Positions 31,401 to 40,980 of a stretch of DNA of 64,000 nt are shown one piece after another. Source of the DNA: Gordonia sputi NBRC 100414 (GTDB lineage: Bacteria; Actinomycetota; Actinomycetes; Mycobacteriales; Mycobacteriaceae); contig NZ_BAFC01000059.1 of NCBI RefSeq assembly GCF_000248055.1, forward strand, positions 1 to 64,000. The letters run 5' to 3'. Each line of letters opens with the position of its first letter. Positions within the stretch are counted from its first letter, which is position 1. The notes under the pieces are model-generated. The model saw nothing but the letters and a program-made list of their open reading frames with translations, was not told where the DNA came from and made no database searches. The translations under genes were made by a program, and so were the position numbers.

Positions 31401-33903
31401 GCGCGTTGTCGAACAGCGGCGAAGGCGGCGAGCACTTTTCGAGATACGGCACGCTGCGTGCGTCGAGGATCAAGCAGTTCGCGTCGGGAAGATTCGGAAT
31501 CTGGGCGGGGTACCTCGCCGACCCCATGCTCACCGAACTCGAGATCAAGATCGGCCAGGGCGCGAAACCGGGTGAGGGAGGGCAACTTCCGGCACCCAAG
31601 GTCACCGTCGAGATCGCCGCGGCCCGCGGCGGCACTCCGGGCGTCGAACTCGTCTCTCCCCCACCGCATCACGACACGTACTCGATCGAGGATCTCGCGC
31701 AACTCATCCACGACTGCAAAGCAGCGCGGGTGCGTGTGATCGTGAAGCTGGTGTCGTCGGAGGGCATCGGAACCATCGCCGTCGGAGTCGCCAAGGCAGG
31801 CGCCGACGTGATCAACGTCGCCGGGAACACCGGCGGCACCGGCGCGGCGTCGGTCACCAGCCTGCGCTACGCCGGACGTGCAGCCGAGATCGGCCTCGCC
31901 GAAGTGCACCAGGCGCTCTGCGCGCACGGTCTCCGCGACAAGGTCGTCCTCCGCGCGTCGGGGGCTCATCAGACAGGTCGCGACGTCGTGGTCTCGGCAC
32001 TACTCGGTGCCGACAGCTTCGAGTTCGGTACCGCCGCCCTGATGATGATGGGCTGCGTGATGGCCAAGAACTGCAACATCAAGTGTCCGGCTGGCCTCAC
32101 GACCAATCCCGAACTGTTCGACGGGGATCCGCGCGCCATGGCGCAGTACCTGCTCAACGTCGCGCACGATGTGCGGGAGATTCTCGCCGACCTCGCACTC
32201 GGAGATCTGCGCGCGGCACGCGGTCGCACCGACCTACTCGTCGGAATCGACCACCCTGCGATAGTCGGGCGCCTCGACACCGCGCCGCTCCTCGCGCGCG
32301 TCGACGGCGAAGTCATCACCGATCCGGTCTACCTCGAGGCCGACTTCTCCGTCGACGACTCGCTGCTGACCCAGGTGCGCGAGTCGCTCTTCGACGCCGG
32401 GGCCACCAGTGTCGTCACCACCCCGACGATCCTCGGCAATCGGAACAAGAGTGTCGGTGCGCAACTGGCCGTCGACATCGAGCGCGTCCTCAACCACACC
32501 GCACCCGACGACCCCGCTTCCGAACACATCGACCTGGCGCCGACCGTCTACGTCGACGAACGCGGGCGTCGTTATCTCGCACCCGATTCCGTCACCATCC
32601 CCACGTCGGGGTCTGCAGGGTTGTCCTACGGCGCCTTCTGCAACGACGGCCTGCGCCTCGAGCACACCGGTACGTGCAACGACGGTGTGGGAAAGTCGAT
32701 GTCGGGCGGCGCGGTCGTGGTGCGCTCTCCCGGTGGAGGTTCGCCCGCGGAGGGCGGCAACGTCCTGGTCGGCAACTTCGCACTGTTCGGGGCACCGGTG
32801 GACGCCTGTTCGTCGAAGGTGAAGCCGGAGACCGCTTCGCCGTACGCAATTCGGGTGCCACCGCAGTGGTCGAGGGCATCGGCGAGTTCGGTTGTGAATA
32901 CATGACCAACGGCGCCGTCCTCAACATCGGCGGATTCGGCCGAGGACTCGGCAACGGCATGAGCGGCGGCTTCCTCTATCAATACGATCCGGCCTGTGTG
33001 CTCGCCGACCGGATCAGTTCGGACTCGGTGCTCGTCGGGGCGATCACGGGAGTCGACGACCCGCTCGCACCAATCCACCACCACGCGGTCCACCTACTCC
33101 TCGAGATGCATGCGGAGGCAACCGGTTCCGCACTCGCCACCCGGCTCCTCGAGAACTGGGAGACCGAGCGGCACTACATCAGCTACGCGATGCCGCGCGC
33201 CCTGGTGACTCATCAGGACGCCCCGACGCTGTTGGCCACGATCGGTCACCGCGCACTCGTCGACGAACTGTCCGGGTCCATCGCCACCGATCAAATCAGG
33301 ACTCTCAAGCGACATGTCAAAAGCCAGACGCCGATACTCGACGGCCTCGTCCCCGATTACGGTCACACCGATGACGCCACGATGTACCGGCTCCTCAACG
33401 CGTTCACCGTGTTCCATCTCGCCCGCGAGATCGCCCAGACGCGTCTACGTCGTTCGAGATCGACGGTCGTCGGTGCGGATTCGCGGTCGGAACACCTCGT
33501 CGCGCGAGCCGCACGCAACCTCGTCCTGACCGAAGACTTCGACCTCATCACACGCGTGGGCACGTTCGTCCGCGACATCCTCGCCGACTACGACGAACAA
33601 CAGATCGCCGCGCTCATCTCCGCCAAACGGATCGACGACTACAAGCGGGCGCTCGCCGCCCGCAACGTGCGCTCCGTCGACGCGCCGGCGACCTACGGCT
33701 GGATCATGCACCAGGACAACCACATCCGTGACGTGTTGGGTTCACTCCCCGACTTCGACGCCCTGTTCGCTTCGCGGACCGTGCCGACGGTCGTCGAGGC
33801 ACTCGCGGCTGCGGAGCCGCACAGCCCCGTCGCGGCAGCGACACCACACAGCCCCGTCGCGGCAGACGACATCGCACCTCTCTCACACCCGAAGGCGGGA
33901 TGA
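28493..33903 (+). CDS. Divergent glutamate synthase large-subunit-like protein, frame broken near 32790
   Basis: About 1803 residues if one missing base is restored. Domains in order: Ntn amidotransferase with nucleophile Cys20 after a short propeptide (DEKSSCGVGFL) and AHNGELNT; central domain; FMN/2-oxoglutarate domain with GAMSHGALVAQAHEAIAHGT, GQGAKPGEGGQLP and NVAGNTGGTGAASVTS; an iron-sulfur loop CVMAKNCNIKC (C-x5-C-x3-C; GltB usually has C-x5-C-x4-C); GXGXG domain; then roughly 190 extra C-terminal residues. The first frame ends at 32905, but homology to GltB continues in the -1 frame from about 32790 (TGGRLFVEGEAGDRFAVRNS), ending at 33903. Start is GTG 28493 after gagagga. Iron boxes precede it; the diflavin reductase follows by one base. 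Expected reaction: glutamine plus 2-oxoglutarate to two glutamates. Confidence 0.85.
33820..33865 (+). repeat. 27-bp imperfect duplication near the GOGAT-like C-terminus
   Basis: cacagccccgtcgcggcag occurs at 33820-33838 and 33847-33865, coding PHSPVAAATPHSPVAAD close to the end of the protein. Confidence 0.9.
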
Positions 33904-33904
33904 C

Positions 33905-35776
33905 ATGCAACTGCCCTATATTCCCACCGACATTCCCTTCACGGGCGACCAGAAAGCTTGGCTTGCAGGCTTCCTCGCGGGCCTGAACACGAGAATGACC
34001 ATGCCGCAACCGGCCTCTGCGCTCGGCGTCGGACACACGCAGGCCGAATCGACGTCGGCCGGACAGTCCCAGCCATTGCTCATCGCCTATGGCACCCAGA
34101 CCGGAAACGCGGAGATGCTCGCCGAGAAGGCGAAGGCGAAGGCCGCGGAGATCGGCCTCGATGCACGAGTCAGCGACCTTGCCGACCTCGACCTCGCCAC
34201 GCTCGGCACGACGACTCGACTGCTCGTCGTCACGTCGACCTACGGTGAGGGCGACATGCCAGACGACGCCGAGGACTTCTGGCAGGCACTCGCCGCGCCC
34301 GAGGTCGGTCGACTCGACGGGCTGACATTCGGCGTTCTCGCACTCGGGGATTCGATCTACGATGGCTTCTGTCAGGCGGGCAAGAATGTCGACACGCGGC
34401 TCGCGGAACTAGGTGCGACACGGGTCGTCGAACGTGTCGACTGCGATGTCGACTATCAGCAGACGGCCGACGAGTGGCTGGCGCGGGCACTACCCCTGTT
34501 CGCGCAGGCCACATCTGAACCCGAATCGTCGACCGATGCGCAGGCGGGCGAAACCGGAGCCGCGACGACCGTCGCCGAGATCACTGACGTCGAGATCACT
34601 GGGACCGGCAGATCCGACGCAGCGAAGTCGCCGAAGCCGGCACGCCAACGCAAGTCGACGTGGGGTCGCAAGAATCCCTACCCGGCGACGGTGATCGCCA
34701 ACAGCGTTCTCTCCGGCACCGGTTCGGCCAAAGAGGTTCGGCACCTGGTGATCTCGCTGGGCGACAGTGGCATCACCTACGAGCCCGGCGACGGACTGAG
34801 CGTCGTACCGCGCAACGATCCCGCGCTCGTCGACCGCATCATCGACAGGCTCGGTGTCTCACCGCAGACACCGGTCGTCGATCGCAAGGAGCAGCGTCTG
34901 CTGCGCAAGGCACTGCTGCACCGCTACGAGATCGCGACAGCGTCGAAGTATCTCGTCGACTACATCGCAGCTCGTAGCGGCGATGCCGAACTCACCCATC
35001 TCGCCTCCACCGGCGACCGCGAAGCGCTCGACGCGTGGCTGTGGGGTAAGGACGTGCTCGATCTGCTCAACGTCGACGAGTCGCTGACGATCACCCCCGA
35101 CGAACTCCTCGCGGAGTTGCAGCCACTCGCCCACCGCGTCTACTCCATCTCGTCGAGCCCGCGGGCACACGCCGGCACCGTCCACCTGACGATGGCGACG
35201 GTCCGCTACCGGTCCGGCGAGCGCGACCGCGGTGGGGTGTGCTCGACGCACCTCGCAGACAGAATCGCCGACGACGAGACGATCGGCGTGTTCGTGACAC
35301 CCAACAAGTCGTTCCGCCTCCCACCCGACGACGCGAAGGTCGTCATGGTCGGACCGGGTACCGGCATCGCTCCGTTTCGCGCATTCCTGCACGAGCGGGC
35401 CGAACGCGGTGCGGCGGGCAGCAACTGGCTGTTCTTCGGCGATCAACACGAGGCGTGCGATCACATCTACCGCGACGAAATAGACCAGTTCGTGGCCGAC
35501 GGACTGCTCGACCGCCTCGACCTCGCGTTCTCACGCGATCAGGAACACAAGGTCTACGTGCAGGACAAGATGCGCGCTCACGGAGCCGAACTCTTCCGCT
35601 GGCTCGACGACGGCGCGTACCTGTATGTGTGCGGCGATGCGACTCGAATGGCGCGCGACGTCGACGATGCGTTGCACGAGATCATCGCCGAGCACGGCGG
35701 ACACAGCGCCTCCGGGGCGCAGGATGTGGTGTCTCAGCTCAAGAAGGACAAGCGGTACATGCGTGACGTCTACTGA
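33905..35776 (+). CDS. CysJ/CPR-like diflavin (FMN-FAD) NADPH reductase
   Basis: 623 residues. N-terminal motif YIPTDIPFTGDQKAWLAGFL, a flavodoxin domain (about 57-195) with FMN phosphate loop YGTQTGNAEM and VTSTYGEGDMPDDAEDFW, a variable acidic linker (about 200-240), an FAD domain with RVYSISSSPRAHAG and GGVCSTHLAD, and an NADPH domain with MVGPGTGIAPFRAFLHERAE and C-terminal MRDVY. No Fe-S cluster motifs. Relatives serve sulfite, nitrite or P450 partners; none of these is nearby. The ATG is one base after the GOGAT-like stop, so co-translation is likely, and it could replace GltD as electron donor or feed the downstream HemS-like protein. That partner assignment is inference. Confidence 0.9.
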   Translation: MQLPYIPTDIPFTGDQKAWLAGFLAGLNTRMTMPQPASALGVGHTQAESTSAGQSQPLLIAYGTQTGNAEMLAEKAKAKAAEIGLDARVSDLADLDLATLGTTTRLLVVTSTYGEGDMPDDAEDFWQALAAPEVGRLDGLTFGVLALGDSIYDGFCQAGKNVDTRLAELGATRVVERVDCDVDYQQTADEWLARALPLFAQATSEPESSTDAQAGETGAATTVAEITDVEITGTGRSDAAKSPKPARQRKSTWGRKNPYPATVIANSVLSGTGSAKEVRHLVISLGDSGITYEPGDGLSVVPRNDPALVDRIIDRLGVSPQTPVVDRKEQRLLRKALLHRYEIATASKYLVDYIAARSGDAELTHLASTGDREALDAWLWGKDVLDLLNVDESLTITPDELLAELQPLAHRVYSISSSPRAHAGTVHLTMATVRYRSGERDRGGVCSTHLADRIADDETIGVFVTPNKSFRLPPDDAKVVMVGPGTGIAPFRAFLHERAERGAAGSNWLFFGDQHEACDHIYRDEIDQFVADGLLDRLDLAFSRDQEHKVYVQDKMRAHGAELFRWLDDGAYLYVCGDATRMARDVDDALHEIIAEHGGHSASGAQDVVSQLKKDKRYMRDVY

Positions 35777-35811
35777 CCTCGCCTCGATAAGCAGTTGAAA
35801 GGATGGCAACG

Positions 35812-36810
35812 ATGCCAGCCAACCCGCCCGATCCCCGACAACCGACAACCGGCTCCGCGCGACGTTGCGCACGCGACGGCGCATGCCGCTGCAACCGGGC
35901 AGCACATGCCAGCGACCTCGACGCATTGCTCGCCGACCCGCAGTTCTCGGGACATCTGTTGCGGGGCAACGCTTCCGCTATCGGGCCACACCTACCGCTG
36001 CTCGATCAGATCGTCGGTGTGACCGTTGCGGGACCTGTCATCCTCAACGATGTCGGCGTCCACGAGACGCCAACGGTGATGGGCGGGCCGATCCGCTGCC
36101 GCCCCGGCAGGGTGTCGTTGCGCCTGCACCCCGATCATCTCGGCGCCGCTCTCGTCAGCGAACCCGCCGCGCAGGCGCCGCCCATGCTCCGACTCTTCGA
36201 CACCGACGGAAACACTGCCCACGCAACGTATCTGACGGAGGCGTCGGACAGATTGGCATTCGAGGCCATCGGACTATCTACCGACACGTTCTCGTCCGAC
36301 GGCCCGCCCGACGTCGATATGGCGAACGAGGCGCCGGAGGTCGTCGTCTGTTCCGACGACTCGCTCGACGATCAGGTTGCCCAGCCCGACAGCATCCTCG
36401 TCGACGGAGGGGTCTCACGCCTTGCCTCGATGCCGGCACGAGAAGGCTTCGCACGCATCGAATCTCGCCAGGCCGTCGCTGCGCTCGAGCATGCGGCGCT
36501 ACACGGTGTGGAACTGACGATGGCCGCGACGGCCCCCGGTTGTGTCCAGTTACATCACGATCAGCTCGACGGCGCACGCGAACACGAGGGACAGATGCTA
36601 TTGGCGTCTGGCCGCGGACGGGCGATGATCAACTTCAATCTCGTCACCGAGTGCTGGGTGACCTGGTCGCAGGGTGTGTGGGGTCCGACCGGGTCCATCG
36701 AGATCTACGACCGCCACGCGCGATGCGGAATGGTGATCACGCAGACCGGCGCGGTACCGCCCGCGATGTTCGACGCGTGGGATCACCTGATGGCCGAACT
36801 GGCTGCCTGA
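35812..36810 (+). CDS. HemS/HmuS-like heme-utilisation protein with Cys-rich N-terminus
   Basis: About 332 residues. Two repeats resemble the HemS/HmuS/ChuX fold: MLRLFDTDGNTAHATYLTEA with SDRLAFEAI in the first half, and ECWVTWSQGVWGPTGSIEIY with PPAMFDAWDHLMAEL in the second. Such proteins bind cytosolic heme and degrade or pass it on. Unusual is the N-terminal RRCARDGACRCNRAAH with three closely spaced Cys. ATG 35812 is preferred over 35803 because gaaagg lies nine bases before it. Third gene under the iron boxes, 35 bases after the diflavin reductase. Homology is at motif level only; family membership should be treated as probable. Confidence 0.68.
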   Translation: MPANPPDPRQPTTGSARRCARDGACRCNRAAHASDLDALLADPQFSGHLLRGNASAIGPHLPLLDQIVGVTVAGPVILNDVGVHETPTVMGGPIRCRPGRVSLRLHPDHLGAALVSEPAAQAPPMLRLFDTDGNTAHATYLTEASDRLAFEAIGLSTDTFSSDGPPDVDMANEAPEVVVCSDDSLDDQVAQPDSILVDGGVSRLASMPAREGFARIESRQAVAALEHAALHGVELTMAATAPGCVQLHHDQLDGAREHEGQMLLASGRGRAMINFNLVTECWVTWSQGVWGPTGSIEIYDRHARCGMVITQTGAVPPAMFDAWDHLMAELAA

Positions 36811-36982
36811 ACCGACCCTGCCCGACGACCCGATCGGTTGCTGATGGTGTGGCCGCGAGGTCATGTTCGACGACACGAAGCGCTCCGCACGAACACCGTT
36901 GGTAGACAACCACACCCGTCGAGGTGAGGTGGCGCGACTGAACGGTCCAGTGGTGTGCATGGTCGAGGTGTGTGAGTGACAT
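36737..36982 (-). CDS. Small conserved-looking CxC-motif protein
   Basis: 81 residues from the ATG at 36982. The core HAHHWTVQSRHLTSTGVVVY followed by QRCSCGALRVVEHD recalls short actinobacterial proteins of unknown function with a Cys-x-Cys turn. The C-terminal half is basic and low in complexity. Its 3' end overlaps the end of the HemS-like gene on the opposite strand. Upstream starts at 37006 or TTG 37018 are also possible. Function unknown. Confidence 0.5.
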   Translation of the reverse strand: MSLTHLDHAHHWTVQSRHLTSTGVVVYQRCSCGALRVVEHDLAATPSATDRVVGQGRFRQPVRPSGDPTRRTSRAVPRRSA

Positions 36983-37007
36983 GCCTCCACTGTGATGTAA
37001 TGGCATT

Positions 37008-37547
37008 GTGCATTTCAACCATTACGGACGGGATGCAGTTGCGCTGGCCGTCGACTTGGCCAATAGCCCTCCGAGGGACGCGGACGAGCTCGTCGCCAGA
37101 TGCGACACAGCAGGTTTCGTGTTCGACGCCGAGGACATCGGTCCCGACGACCTAGATCAGACGCTCGACTATCTCGAACACTGGCGGAATGTCGCGCGCG
37201 CCACCGACGAACAGACGCGCGCAGACCTCTTGAACGACTTGCTGTTACAGCACGCTGCCGCTCCCCGACTCACCAACCACGCGCAGACCGGGTGGCATCT
37301 ACACTTCCGCGACGACGACGTCGCGGGCTGGCAGCAGATCTGTGTGCTCATCTCTGCCGCGACCGCGCTGCACCTCACCGGACGCGGCATCGACCGCATG
37401 GGTGCATGCGAACTCGCCGAATGCACACATGTCTTCGCCGATACGTCGCGCAACGGGCGGCAGCGCTACTGCTCACCGGCGTGCGCGAACCGAGCAGCTG
37501 TGCGACGCCACCGCGCCGCACATCCCAACGCAGGCCAGCGACGCTGA
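37008..37547 (+). CDS. CGNR zinc-finger (ABATE) domain protein
   Basis: 179 residues from GTG 37008. N-terminal ABATE-type domain (about 10-125) and C-terminal CGNR zinc finger with Cys pairs CELAEC and YCSPACANRAAVRRHR. These proteins are thought to be stress-linked DNA-binding regulators. A TGTAAT at 36996-37001 ends six bases before the GTG and no Shine-Dalgarno is seen, so translation is probably leaderless. Convergent with rho. Confidence 0.87.
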   Translation: MHFNHYGRDAVALAVDLANSPPRDADELVARCDTAGFVFDAEDIGPDDLDQTLDYLEHWRNVARATDEQTRADLLNDLLLQHAAAPRLTNHAQTGWHLHFRDDDVAGWQQICVLISAATALHLTGRGIDRMGACELAECTHVFADTSRNGRQRYCSPACANRAAVRRHRAAHPNAGQRR

Positions 37548-37569
37548 CCCGCCAGTGGCCTTACTGTGT

Positions 37570-37613
37570 GTCAGTCGTCCTGCTGCGTCAGTCGTCCTGC
37601 TGCGTCAGTCGTC
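37570..37613. repeat. 17-bp tandem repeat, 2.6 copies, over the rho stop codon
   Basis: gtcagtcgtcctgctgc repeats at 37570-37586 and 37587-37603 with a 10-bp third copy to 37613, including the rho TGA (37605-37607, minus strand). It fills the space between the convergent CGNR gene and rho. Confidence 0.95.
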
Positions 37614-39623
37614 TTTCATGGCGCCGGGGGCGTTCGACTGCACCTGGAGCAAGAACTCGTAGTTGTTCTTGGTCTTCTTGAGCTGGCTGATCAGCAGGTC
37701 GATGGCCTGCTGCGAGTCGAGTCCGCTCAGCACGCGACGGAGCTTGTGCATGATGGCGAACTCCTCGGGAGACATCAGCAGTTCGTCCTTACGGGTGCTC
37801 GACTGGTTGACGTCGACAGCCGGGAACACACGACGATCCGCGATCTTGCGGTCGAGCTTGAGCTCGGCGTTACTGGTGCCCTTGAACTCCTCGAAGATCA
37901 CCGTGTCGCCGGTCGAACCGGTCTCGACCAGCGCAGATGCGATGATCGTCAGCGATCCGCCGTTCTCGATGTTGCGAGCGGCGCCGAGGAATCGCTTCGG
38001 CGGGTAGAGCGCCGTCGAATCGACACCACCGGACAGGATGCGTCCCGAAGCGGGCGACGCGTTGTTGTACGCACGGCCGAGGCGGGTGATCGAGTCGAGC
38101 AGCACCACAACGTCTTTGCCCTGCTCGACGAGGCGCTTGGCGCGCTCGATCGCGAGCTCCGAGACCGACGTGTGGTCTGACGGCGGACGATCGAAGGTCG
38201 AGGCGATGACCTCACCCTTGACCGAACGCTGCATGTCGGTGACCTCTTCGGGTCGCTCGTCGACGAGGACCACCATGAGGTGACATTCGGGGTTGTTGAT
38301 CGCGATCGCGTTGGCGATGTCCTGCAGGATCGTCGTCTTACCTGCCTTCGGAGGCGACACGATCAGTGCGCGCTGCCCCTTGCCGATCGGCATGATGAGG
38401 TCGATGACGCGGGTGTCGAGTTGCTCTTTGGCGGTCTCGAGACGCAGTCGCTGGTTCGGGTACAGCGGTGTCAGCTTGTTGAAATCCGGTCGCTTACGGG
38501 CGGATTCGACATCTGACCCGTTGACCGAGTCGAGACGCACCAACGGATTGAACTTCTGTCGCTGATTCTGCTGCTCGCCATCACGCGGCACCTTCACGGC
38601 ACCGGTGATCGCGTCGCCACGACGCAAACCGTTCTTGCGAACGAGATTCATCGAGACGTACACGTCGTTGGGACCGGCGAGGTAACCCGAGGTCCGCACG
38701 AAGGCGTAGTTGTCGAGAACGTCGAGAATGCCTGCGACAGGCTGCAACACGTCGTCTTCGGAGATCTGCGGCTCGCCGCCACCCGATCCGTCACGGTCAC
38801 GTCCACGGCGACGTTCACGGAAGCGACGACCGCGGCGTCCGCGACCACCTTCGCCATCGTCGTCGCGATTGTTGTTGTCGCGATTGTTGTTGGGGCCCTG
38901 GTTCTTGCCGCTGTTCTGGCCGCCCTCGCTGCTTTGGTTGCTTCCGCCCTGCTGAGCCGAGTTCGAGCCGTTCGAGTTCGAACCGCCCTGCCCACCGTTG
39001 CGGTTGCGGGTGCGGTTGCGATTGTTGCCGCCCTGGTTCGACGCGTGGTCGGACTCGCCGCGCCCGTTGTCACCGCGATCGTTGTCACCGCGCCCGTTGC
39101 CACCACGGTCGTTGTCACCGCGGTGATTGTTCGACTGGTCGCTGTCGGTCCGAGTGCTCTGCGCGCTCGACTCCACCGACGCACCGTTCGCCGAGTCGGT
39201 AGCAGCACCGTCGGCATAGCCACTGCTTGCAGGAGTACTGCCGGCAGACTTCTCCGACTGCGGGCTCGCAGTGGTCTCGGAGGTGATCGTCATCTGCTCC
39301 GGCGCAGCCTCGGCAGATGTCGCGGTCTTCGTACGGCGGGTCGCGCTGCGGACCGCCTTGGGAGCCTCACCGGCAACAGCCTCGGCCTTGGGTGCGGTTG
39401 CCTTCTGTGCGTCGGCGGCAGGTGATCCTGCGCCCTGGCGCTCCTTGATGGCGGCGATCAGATCGCCCTTGCGCATTCCGGACGTGCCCTTGATGCCCAG
39501 CTCACCTGCGAGTGAACGGAGTTCGGTCAGCACCATGCCGGAGAGGCCTGCGCGCGGCTTGGTCTTGGGTGCGCCTTGGTCGTCGGCGACGCTTGGCGCG
39601 GTGATCAGGTCCGTATCAGTCAC
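37605..39623 (-). CDS. rho: Transcription termination factor Rho with Asn/Arg/Gly-rich insertion
   Basis: 672 residues against about 420 in E. coli. N-terminal Rho_N helix domain ([20 protein letters not shown]), then a disordered insertion from about 75 to 280 rich in Asn, Asp, Gly and Arg (for example [16 protein letters not shown]), then RNA-binding and ATPase domains with [26 protein letters not shown] and the Q-loop/R-loop region SSTRKDELL. Similar insertions occur in mycobacterial and other actinobacterial Rho and add RNA affinity. A leader of about 330 nt precedes it. Confidence 0.97.
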   Translation of the reverse strand: MTDTDLITAPSVADDQGAPKTKPRAGLSGMVLTELRSLAGELGIKGTSGMRKGDLIAAIKERQGAGSPAADAQKATAPKAEAVAGEAPKAVRSATRRTKTATSAEAAPEQMTITSETTASPQSEKSAGSTPASSGYADGAATDSANGASVESSAQSTRTDSDQSNNHRGDNDRGGNGRGDNDRGDNGRGESDHASNQGGNNRNRTRNRNGGQGGSNSNGSNSAQQGGSNQSSEGGQNSGKNQGPNNNRDNNNRDDDGEGGRGRRGRRFRERRRGRDRDGSGGGEPQISEDDVLQPVAGILDVLDNYAFVRTSGYLAGPNDVYVSMNLVRKNGLRRGDAITGAVKVPRDGEQQNQRQKFNPLVRLDSVNGSDVESARKRPDFNKLTPLYPNQRLRLETAKEQLDTRVIDLIMPIGKGQRALIVSPPKAGKTTILQDIANAIAINNPECHLMVVLVDERPEEVTDMQRSVKGEVIASTFDRPPSDHTSVSELAIERAKRLVEQGKDVVVLLDSITRLGRAYNNASPASGRILSGGVDSTALYPPKRFLGAARNIENGGSLTIIASALVETGSTGDTVIFEEFKGTSNAELKLDRKIADRRVFPAVDVNQSSTRKDELLMSPEEFAIMHKLRRVLSGLDSQQAIDLLISQLKKTKNNYEFLLQVQSNAPGAMKDD

Positions 39624-39806
39624 GGATGTCCTTTCGTTCCTCCGCAGTCAGATGCTGCATGAGGTCGTGATATCGCCTACTGAGGTGTCCGACGCCGCTC
39701 GATCGGCTCGACGCGTCGTCAACCTTCAGAGGAAATGACCGCCGTCCGTGGTGGACGGGCGGACAAGATTGTGGTCCGGCTGCGGTATGTCACTCCTGAA
39801 CTGCTG

Positions 39807-39838
39807 TGCTCTCGACAAGAATCTGCTCTCGACAAGAA
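39807..39838 (-). repeat. 17-bp-period direct repeat in the rho leader
   Basis: tgctctcgacaagaa occurs at 39807-39821 and 39824-39838. It lies within the untranslated leader of rho. Confidence 0.9.
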
Positions 39839-39968
39839 GTGCCGACTCGCGGATTGCGCGATGCCCCAGATCGGTGACTGCTCATGTGCACACCCGGGAG
39901 CCGACCGGATGTTGATCAGAGATCGGTGAGAAGCACGGCGGAACGAGCCTGCGCGGCTAGACCAGTTT

Positions 39969-39998
39969 ATGATAACCCCCCAGGCATGGTACCGGCAA
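39969..39998 (-). promoter_or_regulatory. rho promoter
   Basis: Minus-strand TTGCCG (39993-39998) and TATCAT (39969-39974) are 18 bp apart; transcription would start near 39961, leaving a leader of about 335 nt to the rho ATG. The leader holds a direct repeat and a small ccgtcc/ggacgg hairpin around 39743-39760 but no recognised gene. Long leaders are typical of Rho autoregulation. Confidence 0.55.
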
Positions 39999-40022
39999 CA
40001 CGCCGAATCCGCATGAGGAGAT

Positions 40023-40961
40023 TCAGCCGATCTGGACGCCGCCGGCAATCTCGAGTTGCTGCACGCGAAAGCCCTGTTCGCCTGCCAGTTCGCGGGTCGT
40101 CGAATCGACCGATCGCGTGTCGAGGACCAGCACGCTAGGGCCTGCCCCGGAGACTGTTGCCGCGTATCCCCGCGCCCGGAGGGCGGCGACGAGCCGCGCG
40201 GTCTCGGGCATGGCGGCCGCGCGATAGGGCTGATGCAACCGGTCGTCGGTTGCTGCAAACAGACAACTCGGATCGGACGTCAGGGCTACGACGGCGAGCG
40301 CTGCACGACTGACATTGAAGATCGCGTCGGTACGCGGGACGTCGTCGGGCAGCAGCCCACGGGTGAACGACGTCGACGACTCGGTCGACGGAACGAAGGC
40401 TGTCGCGCGGATCGCGGGGTGGACATCGAGCCGCCGCGCGCCATAGCGGGCATGCTCACCGGGTTCGATCCAGGTCACGACCGCGGACCCCAGCACGCTT
40501 GCCGCGGCGTTGTCGGGGTGCCCCTCGAAGGCGCTGGCCAGTTGCACCAGGTCGGCGTCGGAGATGGGGTCGCCGAGGCCTGCGGCGACGACAAGCCCCG
40601 ACGCTGCGGCGAGTCCTGAGACCGCGGCCGAGGCCGACGATCCGAGGCCGCGCGAATGCGGGATCGCGTTGACCGTCTTCAGGTGCAGCCCAGCGGCCGA
40701 CACCCCCGCGTGCGCGAGTCCTGCGAGGAGCGCGCGGACGACGAGATGGTTGGCATCACGCGGCACGTCGTCGGCTGCCTCACCCACGACGTCGACGTCG
40801 ATGCCCGCGGGTGTCGTCGATGCGACGACCTCGTCGTAGAGGCCGAGCGCGATGCCGAGCGAGTCGAACCCCGGTCCGAGGTTCGCACTCGACGCAGGCA
40901 CGCGCACCTTGGTCGAAAGACCTTCCGGCAGTTGCCTATACACCGTATCCGGGCTGACCAT
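40023..40961 (-). CDS. thrB: Homoserine kinase
   Basis: 312 residues of the GHMP kinase family: [24 protein letters not shown] loop [19 protein letters not shown] and C-terminal [15 protein letters not shown]. Phosphorylates homoserine for threonine synthesis. ATG 40961, 20 bases after the thrC stop, is preferred; ATG 41000 would overlap thrC. Last gene of hom-thrC-thrB. Confidence 0.95.
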   Translation of the reverse strand: MVSPDTVYRQLPEGLSTKVRVPASSANLGPGFDSLGIALGLYDEVVASTTPAGIDVDVVGEAADDVPRDANHLVVRALLAGLAHAGVSAAGLHLKTVNAIPHSRGLGSSASAAVSGLAAASGLVVAAGLGDPISDADLVQLASAFEGHPDNAAASVLGSAVVTWIEPGEHARYGARRLDVHPAIRATAFVPSTESSTSFTRGLLPDDVPRTDAIFNVSRAALAVVALTSDPSCLFAATDDRLHQPYRAAAMPETARLVAALRARGYAATVSGAGPSVLVLDTRSVDSTTRELAGEQGFRVQQLEIAGGVQIG

Positions 40962-40980
40962 TCGTCGGGCCGTCCCAGCT

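Noticed and set aside
32780-32800. Programmed -1 frameshift in the GOGAT-like gene
   Set aside because: The run cggggc allows a -1 slip, but there is no X-XXY-YYZ heptamer and I saw no clear downstream stimulator; an indel is simpler.
29000-33000. Long minus-strand frames opposite the GOGAT-like gene
   Set aside because: Codon bias and GltB motifs are on the plus strand; the opposite frames are composition shadows.
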